Notes: generated from the letters alone by a model not told the origin. A DNA stretch of 32,144 nucleotides from Chara braunii (GCA_003427395.1 BFEA01000473.1:812596-844739), one strand, 5' to 3'. Positions 1 to 10,345 are shown, counted from the stretch's first letter. Translations and numbers: made by a program.

Positions 1-584
1 GCCACTAGCACCCAAGGACCACCCTGCGCCTCACCCAGCTTACAGCAGCGCAGCTCGGCTATTGCTGCGTGCTCCTTCCCTGCTCGCCCGTGAGAGCGTA
101 GGCGCCAGCCAGCAAATAGCGCAGCAGCGCTTGCGCAGCATGTAGCCAGCACCCGAATGAAGAATGAGGAGTCAGGCCCTTTGCTATATCGAAGTGGCCT
201 GCCTGCGTCCAGTCCCGGGAAGCTTCCAGTAGGCCCCGGTGGCCTGAGGCCCAGTCACAAACGAAAACAAGCCCTGGGCCTGAGGTGGTTGCATGCGCCC
301 AACCGCCTTTGGCCTGTGTTTGGCCCGGTACCTGTATCCAGCCCAGGGCCTGCTTTACATACCTTCACACAGGTGGCCCAGGGCCTGCTTTACATAACTT
401 CACACAGGTAGCCCAGGGCCTGGGTTCACTCAACCAACTGGCGCTGCGCAACTGCCTGAATTTCGTTGAGTTGCGTGGCGGCCACAATAGGGCCCTGAGG
501 GCCTCGTCGAGCCTGCCTTCACTTAGGGCGGCCGACGGGCTGCAAAATGGGGCCTTATGGGCTTATCGAGGCAGTGGCCTCGCA
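1..584 (-). repeat. 3' LTR of Gypsy element 1 (partial)
   Basis: The right edge is set by the plus-strand end CTCGCA at 579-584 directly beside a pyrimidine tract, so on the minus strand the LTR starts TGCGAG, the same start as the LTR of element 2. The interior resembles the element 2 LTR (for example a shared block around 'GCCTTCACTTAGG' at 518-530, and GC-rich AGCAGCGC repeats near 120-140) but is clearly diverged. The far end lies outside the window. Open frames inside it are not credible genes. Confidence 0.8.
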
Positions 585-599
585 TTCCCTCCTCCTTAG
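585..599 (-). other. Polypurine tract of element 1
   Basis: The plus strand reads TTCCCTCCTCCTTAG, so the minus strand is a purine run lying immediately upstream of the 3' LTR start. This is where plus-strand DNA synthesis is primed in LTR elements. The matching site in element 2 is at 25115-25130. Confidence 0.7.
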
Positions 600-621
600 C
601 TTCAACAGTCCTCTGAGAAGC

Positions 622-830
622 TCAGTCTTCAATCATGGGGCGCTTTCCCTTCTGCAGAGATTTCTCATAGTGGGCTACAACTTGAGGAGCGGTCTGCATG
701 AGTTCTTCCCTCGTGAACCAACGGTCCTCCTTGGGATCAGTATGATGTCTAAACCGAACGCGGTACTGCATCTTCGGGTTCGGAGGACTTTCCTGCAGGT
801 CTCTGAGCTGGCAGCTCCCTGTCATCCACG
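622..830 (-). pseudogene. Chromodomain fragment, element 1
   Basis: This frame carries the C-terminal end of pol, about 60 residues with the chromodomain-like stretch YRVRFRHHTDPKEDRW followed by FTREELMQTAPQVVAHYE and a stop at 622. It matches the general shape of a chromodomain (YxVxW..., acidic/aromatic patch, then a helix). It is displaced from the integrase frame by a frameshift near 790-830. Chromodomains at this position guide integration of chromoviruses to particular chromatin. Element 2 has an equivalent segment that is nearly the same in sequence. Confidence 0.6.
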
Positions 831-2347
831 ATGTCATCGATGTCCACTTCTCCATCCATGGTTGGGGGCAGCATTGAGCGGCGAGAAGGAAACTGATCAG
901 TCTCTTCGAAAGGTGCCAGCTTGGAGGCGTGAAAGACAGGGTAAGTACGGAGATGACCAGGGATCGGCATAACATAAGATGGCCCATCCGGATCTGTCCC
1001 AACGATGTCCAAGACTTCCCAGGGTCCAAAGTACTGGAGCATGAGTTTGCGGGAGATCCCATGCTCCTGTCCCAGTTCTGAAGACTTAACCCAGACCCTA
1101 TCCCCAACCTGAAATGTAGAAGGCCGGCGTTGTCTATTTTCAGACTCTATCATTGCAGCCTGCGCCTTCTGCATCTGCTCTACAGCCTGCTGAATCTTCT
1201 GTTCATAGCAGTAAGCAAATTCTAAGGTGCCTGGTGCAGCAGTGGATTGATTCTCAGGGAGAAGAAAGTCTAGGGACAGTCTAGGCTTAAATGTTAGCAG
1301 TAAGCTGTTTGGGCTCACCCCTGTGGCGCTGTGTACAACGTTGTTGTACAAGCTGGCGATGAGGGCAAGCTTCTCATCCCAGTCCACCTGGTTGGGCTTG
1401 ATGTAGTGCCTCAACAGGTGTTGTACAGCACGCTTCAGTTCCTCGGCCTGTCCATTGGCCTCTGGGTGATTCCCAGAAGTCATTTGCAACTGAGTTCCCT
1501 GCTCTGCAGCAGCGGCCTTCCACAACTCGCTGGTAAATCGGACATCCCTGTCACTGACAATAGACTTCGGTAAACCAAAGTCTCTAACCCAGTTCTCTTT
1601 GAACTTTCGGATCACATACTCCGTCTTTGCTGTTTCCGGCATTGCTACTAACCTAGCATACTTACTTAATCTATCCACGATAACGAAGATAGGACGCATC
1701 CCACTCTTGCTGGTGATCAGAGTATCCATGAAATCCATGGACAGACTCTCACCAGGCCGTTCCGGAATCGAAAGGGGCTTCAAAAGCCAGAGAGGAGCCT
1801 AGGTACGTGGTTTGTCCCTTTGACAAACTTGACAAGTCTCCACGTACAGGTGGGCATCTCGCATCATCGTGGGCCACCAGACCCGCTGCAGCAGATTGGC
1901 TGCGGTCTTCTTATACCCAAAATGGCCGGTGGCATCATGGCACTCACCTAAAAACAAACTACGCAAAGACTCGCTGTTTGGGACACACAATCGTTTATTC
2001 CCTTCCTTCTCAAGGAACAGCAAGCCATTGACCAACTCAAACTCGGCAGAAGTCTTCTTGTCCTTCGCCTCAAGTCTGCGTATGATCTCATACATGAACT
2101 GGTCCTCGCGATAGGCTTCCACCAAGGACTGAGTAACATTGTCCGTCAAATCGAACTCGGTAATCAGCGCACATGAGAAATCAGGTCTACGCGACAAGGC
2201 ATCCGCAACCTTGTTGTACTCCCCTTTCAGATACTGAGGGTCAAAGTCGTATTGCTCAATGACTTCCATCTGAGGGTCAAAGTCGTATTGCTCAATGACT
2301 TCAATCCAACGCTTGAGAACGTCAGAGAGCACCGGTTGAGTTCTCAT
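749..2347 (-). pseudogene. RNase H C-terminal remnant plus integrase, element 1
   Basis: A single frame runs from 2347 to 749 with one in-frame TAG at 1799-1801, where element 2 has Gln (PRT-Q-APL). Domains in order: end of RNase H (TQPVLSDVLKRWIEV), linker, zinc-binding H2C2 domain (GECHDATGHFGYKKT ... CQVCQRD), integrase core with the D of MDFMDTL, the D of SIVSDRDVRF and the E of NHPEANGQAEE, then the GPWEVLDIVG DNA-binding region. The catalytic DDE residues are all visible. A 36-bp tandem duplication at 2234-2305 repeats 12 residues (EVIEQYDFDPQM). The TGA at 2348-2350 replaces a Trp seen in element 2. Confidence 0.88.
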
Positions 2348-2495
2348 TCATCTCAGGGTCTGATGATCAGTCCTGAGGATGAAGAACCTCCCAAGGAGAT
2401 AGTGTCTCCAAAGGAGTGGCCTCTATGCTATAGTTCTTAATGAAAGTCCTATAGTAGCCTACCATTCCTAAGAAAGATCTCATCTCAGTCACAGA

Positions 2496-3700
2496 CTAAG
2501 GTCGTGGCCAATCACCAATGCTGGCCACCTTCGCGTCATCGAGCTTCAACACTTCCGCGCAGATCTCATGATCCAAGTACAAGACACGGGTGCGGCCAAA
2601 CTCGCACGTCTCAACGTTAATCTTGAACTTGTGCTTTCGCAGGAGAATGCGGACTTCATCCAAATGTGCAACGTGCTCCTCGATAGTCTTACTGAAAATA
2701 AGTTTGTCATCGAGGTACACGATGACAAACTTATCCAAGTACTCATGGAATATCCGATTCATAGCCTGTTGAAAGGTTCCAGGAGCATTGCAAAGGCCAA
2801 AAGGCATCACCACAAACCCGTACAGACCGCACGTGGTCTGAAAGGCGTTTTTGTGTTGATCCTCGGTCCGGATTGCAATCTGATTGTACCCGGACTTCAG
2901 ATCTATCTTACTGAAGTACCGGCACCCTTCCACTCTATCTAGCAGATCATCGATGCGCGGTAGGGGCTCTCTGTTCTTTACAGTGATGGCATTAAGGCCC
3001 CTATAGTCAATGCACATCCTAAGTGTACCCTCCTTCTTAGGTACGACTACTACTGGAGATCCGGAAGGAGAGACAATCGGCCGGATTCAACCCTTCTCTA
3101 CGAGTTTCTCGAGTTGGCGGCGAAGCTCATCAAGCTAACCTGGAGACATCCGATAGATCCTACCCATCGAATCTATCGCATGGACGACCTCCCTCTCAAC
3201 AACCCCCATCGGCTCATCAAATAGATCAGGGTACTTAGCAACTACTCCCTCTATCTCTGGCGGCATTTTCACCGGCTCTCCTGCAGCAGAGACATAGACT
3301 AAATACATACCCTCCTCCTGATTTTGCTTATAATAATTGTAGAACGCAGCCGCACACATGCACCCATAGGACTTTATCAGACTACTAGCTTTGAACTTAT
3401 ATAATTTGGTCGTCCCTCCACCTGGCCAAGTGTGTTTGACCACTTTTCGGTTCCAATCAAACAGGGGTTGTGCCACAGAGAGGTAGTACATACCTAGTAG
3501 CATATCCATTCGGAGCTCGTCACTCATTAGGAACGAGACGCGATGTCTCAATTCCCCTCCCGTGTACGGAAAACAACACTCAACATCCTGGAGGTAGTCG
3601 TTGACTACCATGCGCTGTTTGTTGGCACAGGTCGACTCCACATGTTGACTCAGGCGCTGCACTCGCCCCTGTAAACGCAGCCTCTCAACGCAAGCGCAAC
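2496..3700 (-). pseudogene. Aspartic protease and reverse transcriptase, element 1
   Basis: One frame runs through protease and RT. The protease active-site region near 3690 reads YYDTCSTRNFIS, where the family has D-[ST]-G; the Gly is Cys here, so the protease is probably dead. RT motifs follow: LRMCIDYRGLNAIT, FSKIDLKSGYNQIAI, VMPFGLCNAPGTFQQ and the catalytic YLDD (in VIVYLDDKLIF). In-frame stops occur at 3135-3137 (TAG, Glu in element 2), 3087-3089 (TGA, Trp in element 2) and 2496-2498 (TAG, Gln in element 2). The frame continues past 2496 with SVTEMRSFLGMVGYYR until the RNase H deletion near 2420. Confidence 0.88.
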
Positions 3701-4158
3701 TAATAAAGTTCCTTGTCGAGCAAGTATCATAATAGGCCCCGGCCTTGCGCCGCCAATGACAACCTCGTTGACGAACATCTCACCCTTAGGGGCTTTGACT
3801 AGGGCCGTCCAAGGACTCAAACACAAGGGGCTTTGACTAGGAAGGCCGAGCAAGTCTGATCTAGACCACTCCACCTCTAACTCCTCTAAGGACTCAAACA
3901 CATTCATCGAACAGAGGCTCGATGGGTCTGAACGTGTTTGCGGGACGGCACTGGAGTCAGGAGCTTGGGCCATCTTTCGAGATGGTGAGGGTGTCTACAC
4001 CACCTCGACCCTAGCAGGAACAGCTACTATACCTACTGGCCCAACGTGTTTCCCGGAGCACTGCCTGAAGTACTGGCAACATTGCTACCAACGGGATGAG
4101 AGGGTCCCAACACCTGCCCCATCGTAGGCGGGATCTTTTCGGTTACCTTCTTGTTGCG

Positions 4159-4200
4159 GCACTTGTACTGGCTATGGCCATATTGACCACAACGAATACA
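4159..4200 (-). other. CCHC zinc knuckle of Gag, element 1
   Basis: The minus-strand frame reads CIRCGQYGHSQYKC, a perfect CX2CX4HX4C zinc knuckle. This motif in the nucleocapsid part of Gag binds the element RNA during packaging. It is intact here. The element 2 equivalent near 28774-28815 has lost the second Cys and has a TAG at a Gln position. Confidence 0.8.
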
Positions 4201-4556
4201 GGCCTACCGTGAGTACCGGTCTCTCCACACGTCCTCAGTGAGACCCGCTTTCTCCCATGGAGGAGCGTTGGGGTGAACTCGACTCCTTGACCGGGAGCCT
4301 CCGCGGCGTCTACCGGTCGCCTTCTTTCTAAGCAACGGCAACGACTACTCCACCCTCTGAAGCTTCTACGCTGCCCGCCTCTGAACCTACTCCTTCCTAC
4401 AAGTGTTCGTCGACTTCAATGGTAGAACCATCGTTATCGACAAACATTAAGCGACCCTTCGCCTTCCAGTTGGGAGGCAGTGTTTTCTTCCTCCCATCCG
4501 TAGTGGGTGCCTGTCCATGCCCTATCTTAGCCTCAAGGTATAGGGCCATATTGATG

Positions 4557-5973
4557 TTAGCCTCCCTTGCCAACTGGTTCTTGAGGCGATGAGAAGCATC
4601 TCAGGTACGAGCTAAGTAAGACTTGGGGGTCATAGCGCACCCCTGCGACACAGATCAAACGCTCAACAGCGTCGGTGGCTTCCCTTACTGACTTCAACTG
4701 CCGCGTGTGCAATGTCAGGATCGCATCAGTGGGCCCTTCGGGCCTCCTGAGGATCATGCCACCTTTCCTCCACAATCTTCAGGAACACCTCCAATTTTTG
4801 GGTGACCGCCCAAGCGCGAAAGTCGTGACCATAGCCCTGGAGCTGCACTAAACCACTCAACCATCTTGTTGCACTACCCTCTAGGTAGGAAGCAGCCACA
4901 GGCACTTCTTCGTGCGGCAAGGTAAGTTTACACCTGACATAGACTGGCACTGACCTCAACCATGTGTCGAGTTCTTCGCCTGTCTTGTCCCCTGTGAAGG
5001 GTTTTGGAGCGGCGATGACCGTCTTTGGAACCCATTGTGTTTGTCCCGGTCCTTGCATCACGGCGGGCTGTTGACCCTGTGACACAGGTTGCTGTGCTAG
5101 CTGCTGAGGCTGTGTGCCATGCGGCTGCACAGGCTGCGAGACAGCAGGCTCCGTGGTGACCGCAACCTGCAACGTAGTTTGGGTGAACACAATCTGAACA
5201 GGAACCTGCAAACTGGTCCCTACTAATACCCCTCCTGACAGTGGCATGCCAAGGGAAACGATCGCTACCGATGACGGGGCTACATATGGAGATACACCAG
5301 TCACCGGTGGGACGTAAGGAGAAGGATGTACAACGGGCCCGGCACCAGGCCCGGACATTGGCAACGTTACCTGCGTTCGCCCAACCAACAGGGCCAGAAT
5401 TTGCTGGATGTCCTGGAGGATGGTTGTCTGATGGTCCTGCATCTCAACTACATTCAGAAGCACAGACCGCACGAGTCTCACGTCATCAGTCACGTTCGCC
5501 AGGTCCATCTCCTCTAACTCACTAACGTCCGCTTGTCCACGTTGCATCTTGGCTCTTCTTCTAATCATTCTATCTTTCTCCGCTTTTATATCTCCTAACG
5601 CCTTCTGTAGTTGTGCCTCTTTTAGAGCTGCCTCCTGTATGGCGATCTCATCGGGGGTCAACACCAATGGTTGGCTCCCCATTACGCCAGTGGACTGACT
5701 CTCGGTCTGTGCGACCGTTGACCCAACAAACCCTGAACTACCCGCCTAGGTAGATTGCTGTGCTGAGGTGGCCATGGCTTCTGAAGTTGCGGTTTCACTC
5801 ACTAGTGTCCTGCTAGCCTCTGCTGCTCTAGCCCTCCTGTGCTGCTGCTGCCTCTCCGTAGGCTGGCGTAACAGATGTCTGTCGCCCTCTGGTCCTAATG
5901 CCAAATGGGCTACCGGGCGCCTTGCCGATCACAAGATCCGGTCATCCGGTTGTTGTTCCTCCCTATCACTCAT
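4557..5973 (-). pseudogene. Gag, element 1
   Basis: I place the start at the ATG at 5971-5973 (MSDREEQQPDDRIL), because its frame joins the long Gag frame below and the N-terminal layout resembles Gag of element 2. In-frame stops occur at 5929-5931 (TGA) and 5746-5748 (TAG). The frame then stays open from 5682 to 4726. It has a charged, coiled-coil-like N-terminus, a Pro/Gln-rich linker, and a retrotransposon Gag core beginning PKPFTGDKTGEELDTWLRSV with SYLEGSATRWL. A frameshift near 4740-4775 moves the end of the core (LKSVREATDAVERLICVAG) to another frame. Gag forms the virus-like particle around the RNA. Confidence 0.85.
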
Positions 5974-6845
5974 AACATAAGCTACAGACCTATACACAAG
6001 CTCCACTAATGCACTCTAGGTGCCTACCGCAGCGTAGTGCACAGACTACTTAACTGGTGGTTGTTTCGGAGACTCTACATTCGGTTCAACAGGTAAGTCA
6101 GATTCCTACAAATAAAACTATTTTTAGTTTGACTAGTTCACAAACAGAAGCATCATGAACAAGAAGCAGTCCTAGCTGATGTTGTCTGTCAGATGTTAAT
6201 GGCGGTACACCTAGCTAATCTACAAATAAAACTAGAATTATTTGTGTGTAGGACAACATCGAATTTTCTCGAACTTATAACCTGGAATTTACCCCTCCCT
6301 TAGTTCCCCTGCGTATCACTTGACGTCAGCGTCCCTGAGCAATCCGGAGGCGTTGCGTGTCTAAAGGTGTGTGTCCAGCCCACCCCTGTGCCTCGAGTAT
6401 CTGCTGAGCTGGCCAGCCCTGCACTGGATTATCCTTGCGTGCAGCAAGCCTTACAACCATTGCCTGATCTAGAGGCAATTTAACGTCCGCCCCCAAGTGA
6501 CTCCAGGAATTCTTTTACGTCACAACCGGACGACAATCACAACCAGTGATTCCCCTTCCGGTGCTTTTTTAAAGACGCCCCGTCTCGTCTCCCTCAAGGG
6601 CTGGCCTGCCCATCAGTACCCCATCTAACAGCGCAGCAAGCCGAATGCGTGCTCTACTACCTGTGGGTTGCCATGGTGACCGTGACCCAGTACTTCGTCC
6701 GGGGCCCTTCAGAAAGCTCCGCCCATCTTCTCCCAGATGCTCCACGTGAACATTTCTGACTCTCAAGGTTGAACGCACTCGACACCTCACAATGAGAGGA
6801 CTCTCAAGAAGGAACACACAACCTCATAGTAAGAAGTGTCAGAGA
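5974..6845 (-). other. Leader (5' untranslated region) of element 1
   Basis: No gene is seen. The sequence is recognisably homologous to 30438-31400 in element 2: shared blocks include the region around TCTAAAGGTGTG (6360-6371), GCAGCAAGCCTTAC (6442-6455), AGAGGCAATTT (6470-6480), CCAGGAATTCTTT (6503-6515) and GGTTGCCATGGTGACC (6666-6681). The leader stops short of the expected primer-binding site, so the element is truncated on this side. Confidence 0.7.
6665..6736. repeat. 72-bp direct repeat, copy 1
   Basis: This 72-bp block, starting GGGTTGCCATGG and ending CTTCTCCCAG, is repeated without a mismatch at 6846-6917, 181 bp away. Element 2 has one related, diverged copy near 31224. The first copy is therefore the ancestral one in the leader, and the second is a later duplication at the truncation point. 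Confidence 0.9.
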
Positions 6846-6917
6846 GGGTTGCCATGGTGACCGTGACCCAGTACTTCGTCCGGGGCCCTTCAGAAAGCTC
6901 CGCCCATCTTCTCCCAG
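6846..6917. repeat. 72-bp direct repeat, copy 2, at the element 1 breakpoint
   Basis: This copy is identical to 6665-6736. To its left is element 1 leader sequence; to its right is the unrelated copy A repeat. A copied block exactly at a breakpoint is typical of filler DNA from templated repair, which is an inference. Confidence 0.85.
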
Positions 6918-7400
6918 GTACGGTGTCGAACGCATCGGCTCCCGCCTTTTTTTTTGCAAAGGTTGGGAGCCGTCCCGACCATGTCACGCAGGAGTTTAAC
7001 AAAATCAAAATTCAACTCGGGGACGACACAAAATACTAATCCCGCGAACCGCCGCGGTTGCGTCGCCTCTTCGCCGCTCTAGCCAGGTGCGCCAACTGTA
7101 CATCCCGCGGTCCCCTACGACAGGATAGATTGGGCATAAGCTTTCCCTCCCTAAGGGACTGTCACCACCCTTAGGGGCGTATCCCTACCGAGCTACTGAC
7201 CCACGTGCGAAAGCTTTCAGCCGAGGGCGTTTGCTCGTTCGTTGTAGTATAGATACGCTTGGTTAACGCCAAGCGGACCCGAACGTCGTCCGTTCCTAGG
7301 GCGTTGATCTCCTAGGTGCGGAGCAAACGTCGATCAACTAGGACGGTCTCAACCAACCGTGAAACCCAACTCGATCCTAATCCCTTTAACACGCAATCAA
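6918..7400. repeat. Structured repeat, copy A
   Basis: This region is homologous to 9664-10140 (copy B). Shared landmarks: GTACG-TGTCGA-CGCATCGG at the left, GTCACGCAG-AGTT, CCCCTACGACA-GATAG, CTGTCAC, CGTATCCC, GAGGGCGTTT-CTCGTTCG-TGTAG and ACTAGGAC. It contains perfect hairpins: CGGCTCCC with GGGAGCCG (6936-6972, inner CCTTT/AAAGG), CCCTAAGGG with CCCTTAGGG (7149-7176), CGCTTGG with CCAAGCG (7256-7275) and CCTAGG with CCTAGG (7295-7316). No coding potential is seen. It could be an LTR or a non-autonomous element; the strand is not known. Confidence 0.65.
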
Positions 7401-8870
7401 AAAAAAGTTGTAACAACCATACATAGTTATATCAAAAGGAATTGACCGCAGTAGATAGGATGGTATGTCCAATCAGAAATGATAACTAAAACAAATTGAA
7501 TCCTCATTTAAAACATCCATTATCACGAGATCAAAATACAATCCGACCGCCTCAGGTTGAATACCACAAAACAAACAAACATCCGCCAACAAGAAGTTGA
7601 TTAATCGAAAATAACATTGATGCTGCCAACATGGTAGTCGGACAACCTCAGTTTTCACCTGATGAGACACGTTGCTTAAGTCTTTCATTCCAGCCTACTG
7701 CCGACCTGAGATTCGACGCACATACCAATATTCATTTGTTTTCAATCTTTTGGATGACAAGCTGTTTTGCGGAATGATTCTTGATCAGGGGCATTGCTTG
7801 AGGTGTTGCATGCCTCTCCCTCTAGGAAGTGGTCTGGGGCACTCCTCGCCCGAGCACAGAAATCGGGCCGTCTCCACCGAATCGGCATGGTACCCTCCCG
7901 TAGTACGGTCCACTCTGGGTCGATAACAGGGTCGGCTCCTAAAGCAACGAACCCCCGTCCCAGATGCTTCCTAGAGATAGCGGATGCGTCCACTGCAAGT
8001 AGCTTTCAGTTATTCTTATTTATCCTGGGTTCAAGGTAGCTTGGACGAAAAGAATTCAGGATAGGTAAAGAATGAGAATCATTTAGACAGGCTTATAGAG
8101 ATAAGGTCATTCGGGAGAGAGAGGGTCAAGCCTAGGGAAAGACTAAGTTTGATAATCTTCATCCTCATTATGTTCAAGTCTCCCTTCACAACACCATTGA
8201 AATTATTCACTTCAAAATTCAAGTACTTTTGTTATGCAGGCAGGTGAAAGATAGAAAAAAGACAATCCTTTTCTTTATCTCAAATAGGCACAATCAATCT
8301 CCTTTGCAAGCATCCTGCTACCTACCTGCACAACATGCATAGAAGACAAGTTCAAAAGAAAACAGTACAATCCCAGACTCACGTCAGACCTTTCCATTCA
8401 CATGCATGACTCGCACAACTTTCTCTACCTTTTCTTTCGAATGTTCAAGACAACAGGGTCAAGCAAAGTGTGAGTTCACACAGGTGTGACAGGAAATCTG
8501 AGTCAATCAACTGACTGACCTTGAGTGAAGTTTGATCCGGCTCACTTAAGAAAGTCGAGTACGATTCCGATAAAAAGAAAATGATCGCCGTAGAATATGC
8601 GGCTCAACTCGTAAGTTTTGGACTTCCTCCTGAATGATGGTCCGCGCCTTTCTCGCCTTTCTCCAAGTGCCCAATCACACCAAGGGTTGGGCCCACTTAG
8701 ATGACTGAATGAGATAACCCTTAAAGAGGGCGCTCCCATGATCAAAACCCACATCGCCTCAACATCCCAGACAGTCCCAACGCAGTCCCAACTGCACCAC
8801 GTGCTCCAAGGACACCTCCCCAACCAACAAGTCCATACCGCCTCAAATCATCCTGTCCGCTCACGATCAC
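7401..8870. other. Unassigned non-coding stretch
   Basis: No domain-bearing gene is recognised. The sequence is AT-rich at 7400-7660, then more balanced. The minus-strand frame at 7742-7993 (83 codons) is open and reads SRKHLGRGFVALGADP and PEWTVLREGTMPIRW; it has no family I recognise. The stretch lacks the perfect hairpins that crowd both of its flanks. Confidence 0.5.
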
Positions 8871-8989
8871 CACATGAACATGCCGGTCCCGATTTCAACA
8901 ACGGGTCCTAGTCCCGAAATGGTCCCAGATCGTCCCAATGCAATCCCATACTATCGCCCACAATACCAAATGGTCCAAAACTCAAAACC

Positions 8990-9031
8990 GTTTGCACTAC
9001 GCAGCGCAAAAAAAAAAAAAAAAAAAAAAAG
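8990..9031. repeat. Poly(A) run
   Basis: An uninterrupted run of about 22 A begins at 9009 on the plus strand after ACGCAGCGC. It could be the tail of a retroposed copy or simple slippage. I see no clear gene or SINE body to its left. Confidence 0.6.
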
Positions 9032-9441
9032 GTGGCCCCCGATGAAACCCACAGGTGCCGCGGGCCCCATAATTATTTCGCCGCGTGCAACCGCTCTGCA
9101 CTTTCTGCATGCCATCGACCCACGCACCACTGTCGCACAGTCCCAACCACGGACCAGCACTAGCCCAACCTCTAGGCGACACTGAAATCCACCATGACCG
9201 TTGCGCAGCACAAAAATAATGTGGGCCACTGCTTGCTGCGCCGTTAAAACCGGTACCATAACTGCCCCGCAACACCACCGCCAGATCGCACACAAAAAAA
9301 AACTGCCTCCACTGTGACGCAAGAGACCCACAGCATCTTCCCTCACAATAGTGCTGCCGACGTGCCGCCAGCATAAGCCCCCAAAAAACTAACGTCGATA
9401 CCACCACCAATCTCGATAGCATGATGCCACCGAAAAATAAT

Positions 9442-9590
9442 GCTGCCACCGTGCCAAAAAAATGGCAACACTTCCCCACTGACAACGTCGCTGCCGCCAT
9501 GCCAAAAACAACCGGCAGCACTTCCTCACTGACAGCGTCACTGCCGCCGTGCAAAACCGGCAGCGCTTCCGCATCTCTGTCGTTAAAACC
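9442..9590. repeat. Degenerate ~49-bp tandem repeat, 3 copies
   Basis: Three units start near 9442, 9490 and 9540. Each begins CTGCC[AG]CC[GA]TGC, followed by an A-rich spacer, then GGCA[AG]C[AG]CTTCC and, in the first two, CACTGACA[AG]CGTC. The third contains CGGCAGCGCTTCC, a 13-mer also found in the array at 11973-12450. The frames open across it look like products of the repeat. Confidence 0.65.
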
Positions 9591-9663
9591 AGTGCAGCCG
9601 ACGCTTCCGCGTCACAACCAAAACGATCACAACTCCGCGGAAAACATTCAACAGCGCTCCCAC

Positions 9664-10140
9664 AGTACGCTGTCGAGCGCATCGGTCCGGCGCCCCTCAA
9701 GGGGCAGCGCGGGACCCTCCCGGCCGCGTCACGCAGAAGTTGGTTTTAATCCTTCGTCGCGAATATATATGGAGCTTTTGCAAGCCGCTCCGACCGAGTG
9801 CGCCAGCCATACCTCTCGCGAGCCCCTACGACAAGATAGGGCGGGCCTACGCAAGGCACGACTTGCCTCCACCTTACGGGAGCTGTCACCTCCCTTCGGT
9901 GGCCGTATCCCCGTCGAGCTACCAGTCCACAGTACGAAATCTAATCAGCTACAATCGCAAAGGTGGACCAGTTGAGGGCGTTTCTCGTTCGCTGTAGCAT
10001 AGGGGGTAAGCGCATTACTACGCCTCTATGAGACCCACACGCGAACCGGCATCTTGGGGGGGCTGACGTCCCAAGCGCGACTCGTCGCCGGTCGACTAGG
10101 ACGCATCCCACATGCCACGCGCACACCGCTATAAAGAATA
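9664..10140. repeat. Structured repeat, copy B
   Basis: This is a diverged homologue of copy A (6918-7400). At the matching places it forms stems of different sequence: GGTCC/GGACC (9684-9688, 9712-9716) with inner GCCCCT/AGGGGC (9692-9705); CCACC-GGGAG with CTCCC-GGTGG around the conserved loop CTGTCAC (9869-9902); CTTGGG/CCCAAG (10053-10075); and a weaker CATAG/CTATG stem near 9999-10030. It is GC-rich with no plausible gene. The conserved loop and changed but complementary arms suggest selection on a folded transcript or on a palindrome. Confidence 0.65.
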
Positions 10141-10194
10141 CAAAAATAAAAACCCACATATACTTACACACACATACAAAACGATGTTGGAGAA

Positions 10195-10345
10195 ACAACG
10201 CGACAACACTCCTAGTCCCTTAGTAGCCACCCCATAACTTTCCGATGCCGAAATTGGATAGGCATCGCGCGCGAGACTTAGTATAAAACCGCGCGGACGC
10301 AGGACTAACTCATATCGATTCGCAATGCAAGCGTATGCAAGCGAT
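10195..10345. repeat. TATA-bearing repeat, copy C
   Basis: Homologous to 10735-10895 (copy D). The shared part runs from CCATAACT through a GC-rich block to TCGCGCGC, then GACTTAGTATAAAACCGCGCGG. Copy C has a CGATGCC/GGCATCG hairpin at 10243-10267. TATAAAA flanked by GC-rich sequence looks like a basal promoter, so this may be a piece of an LTR. That is inference. Confidence 0.5.

Larger units (their letters stand above)
1..6917 (-). mobile_element. Ty3/Gypsy chromovirus-like element 1, 5'-truncated
   Basis: Reading on the minus strand from high to low coordinates, the order is leader, Gag, CCHC knuckle, protease, reverse transcriptase, RNase H remnant, integrase, chromodomain, polypurine tract and 3' LTR. 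This is the usual Ty3/Gypsy order with integrase after RNase H. The 3' LTR runs off the left window edge. The 5' LTR and primer-binding site are absent: homology to the leader of element 2 stops near 6845, and a duplicated 72-bp block follows. The element is dead as read, with in-frame stops, an out-of-frame deletion in RNase H and frameshifts in gag and before the chromodomain. Confidence 0.9.

Noticed and set aside
157-972. Plus-strand open frames over the left LTR and integrase end
   Set aside because: They are antisense to LTR and chromodomain/integrase sequence on the minus strand and show no domain.
8951-9975. Overlapping frames on both strands around 9-10 kb (up to 185 codons)
   Set aside because: They run over a poly(A) tract and a degenerate tandem repeat; residues are cysteine- or phenylalanine-rich as such repeats give, with no motif.
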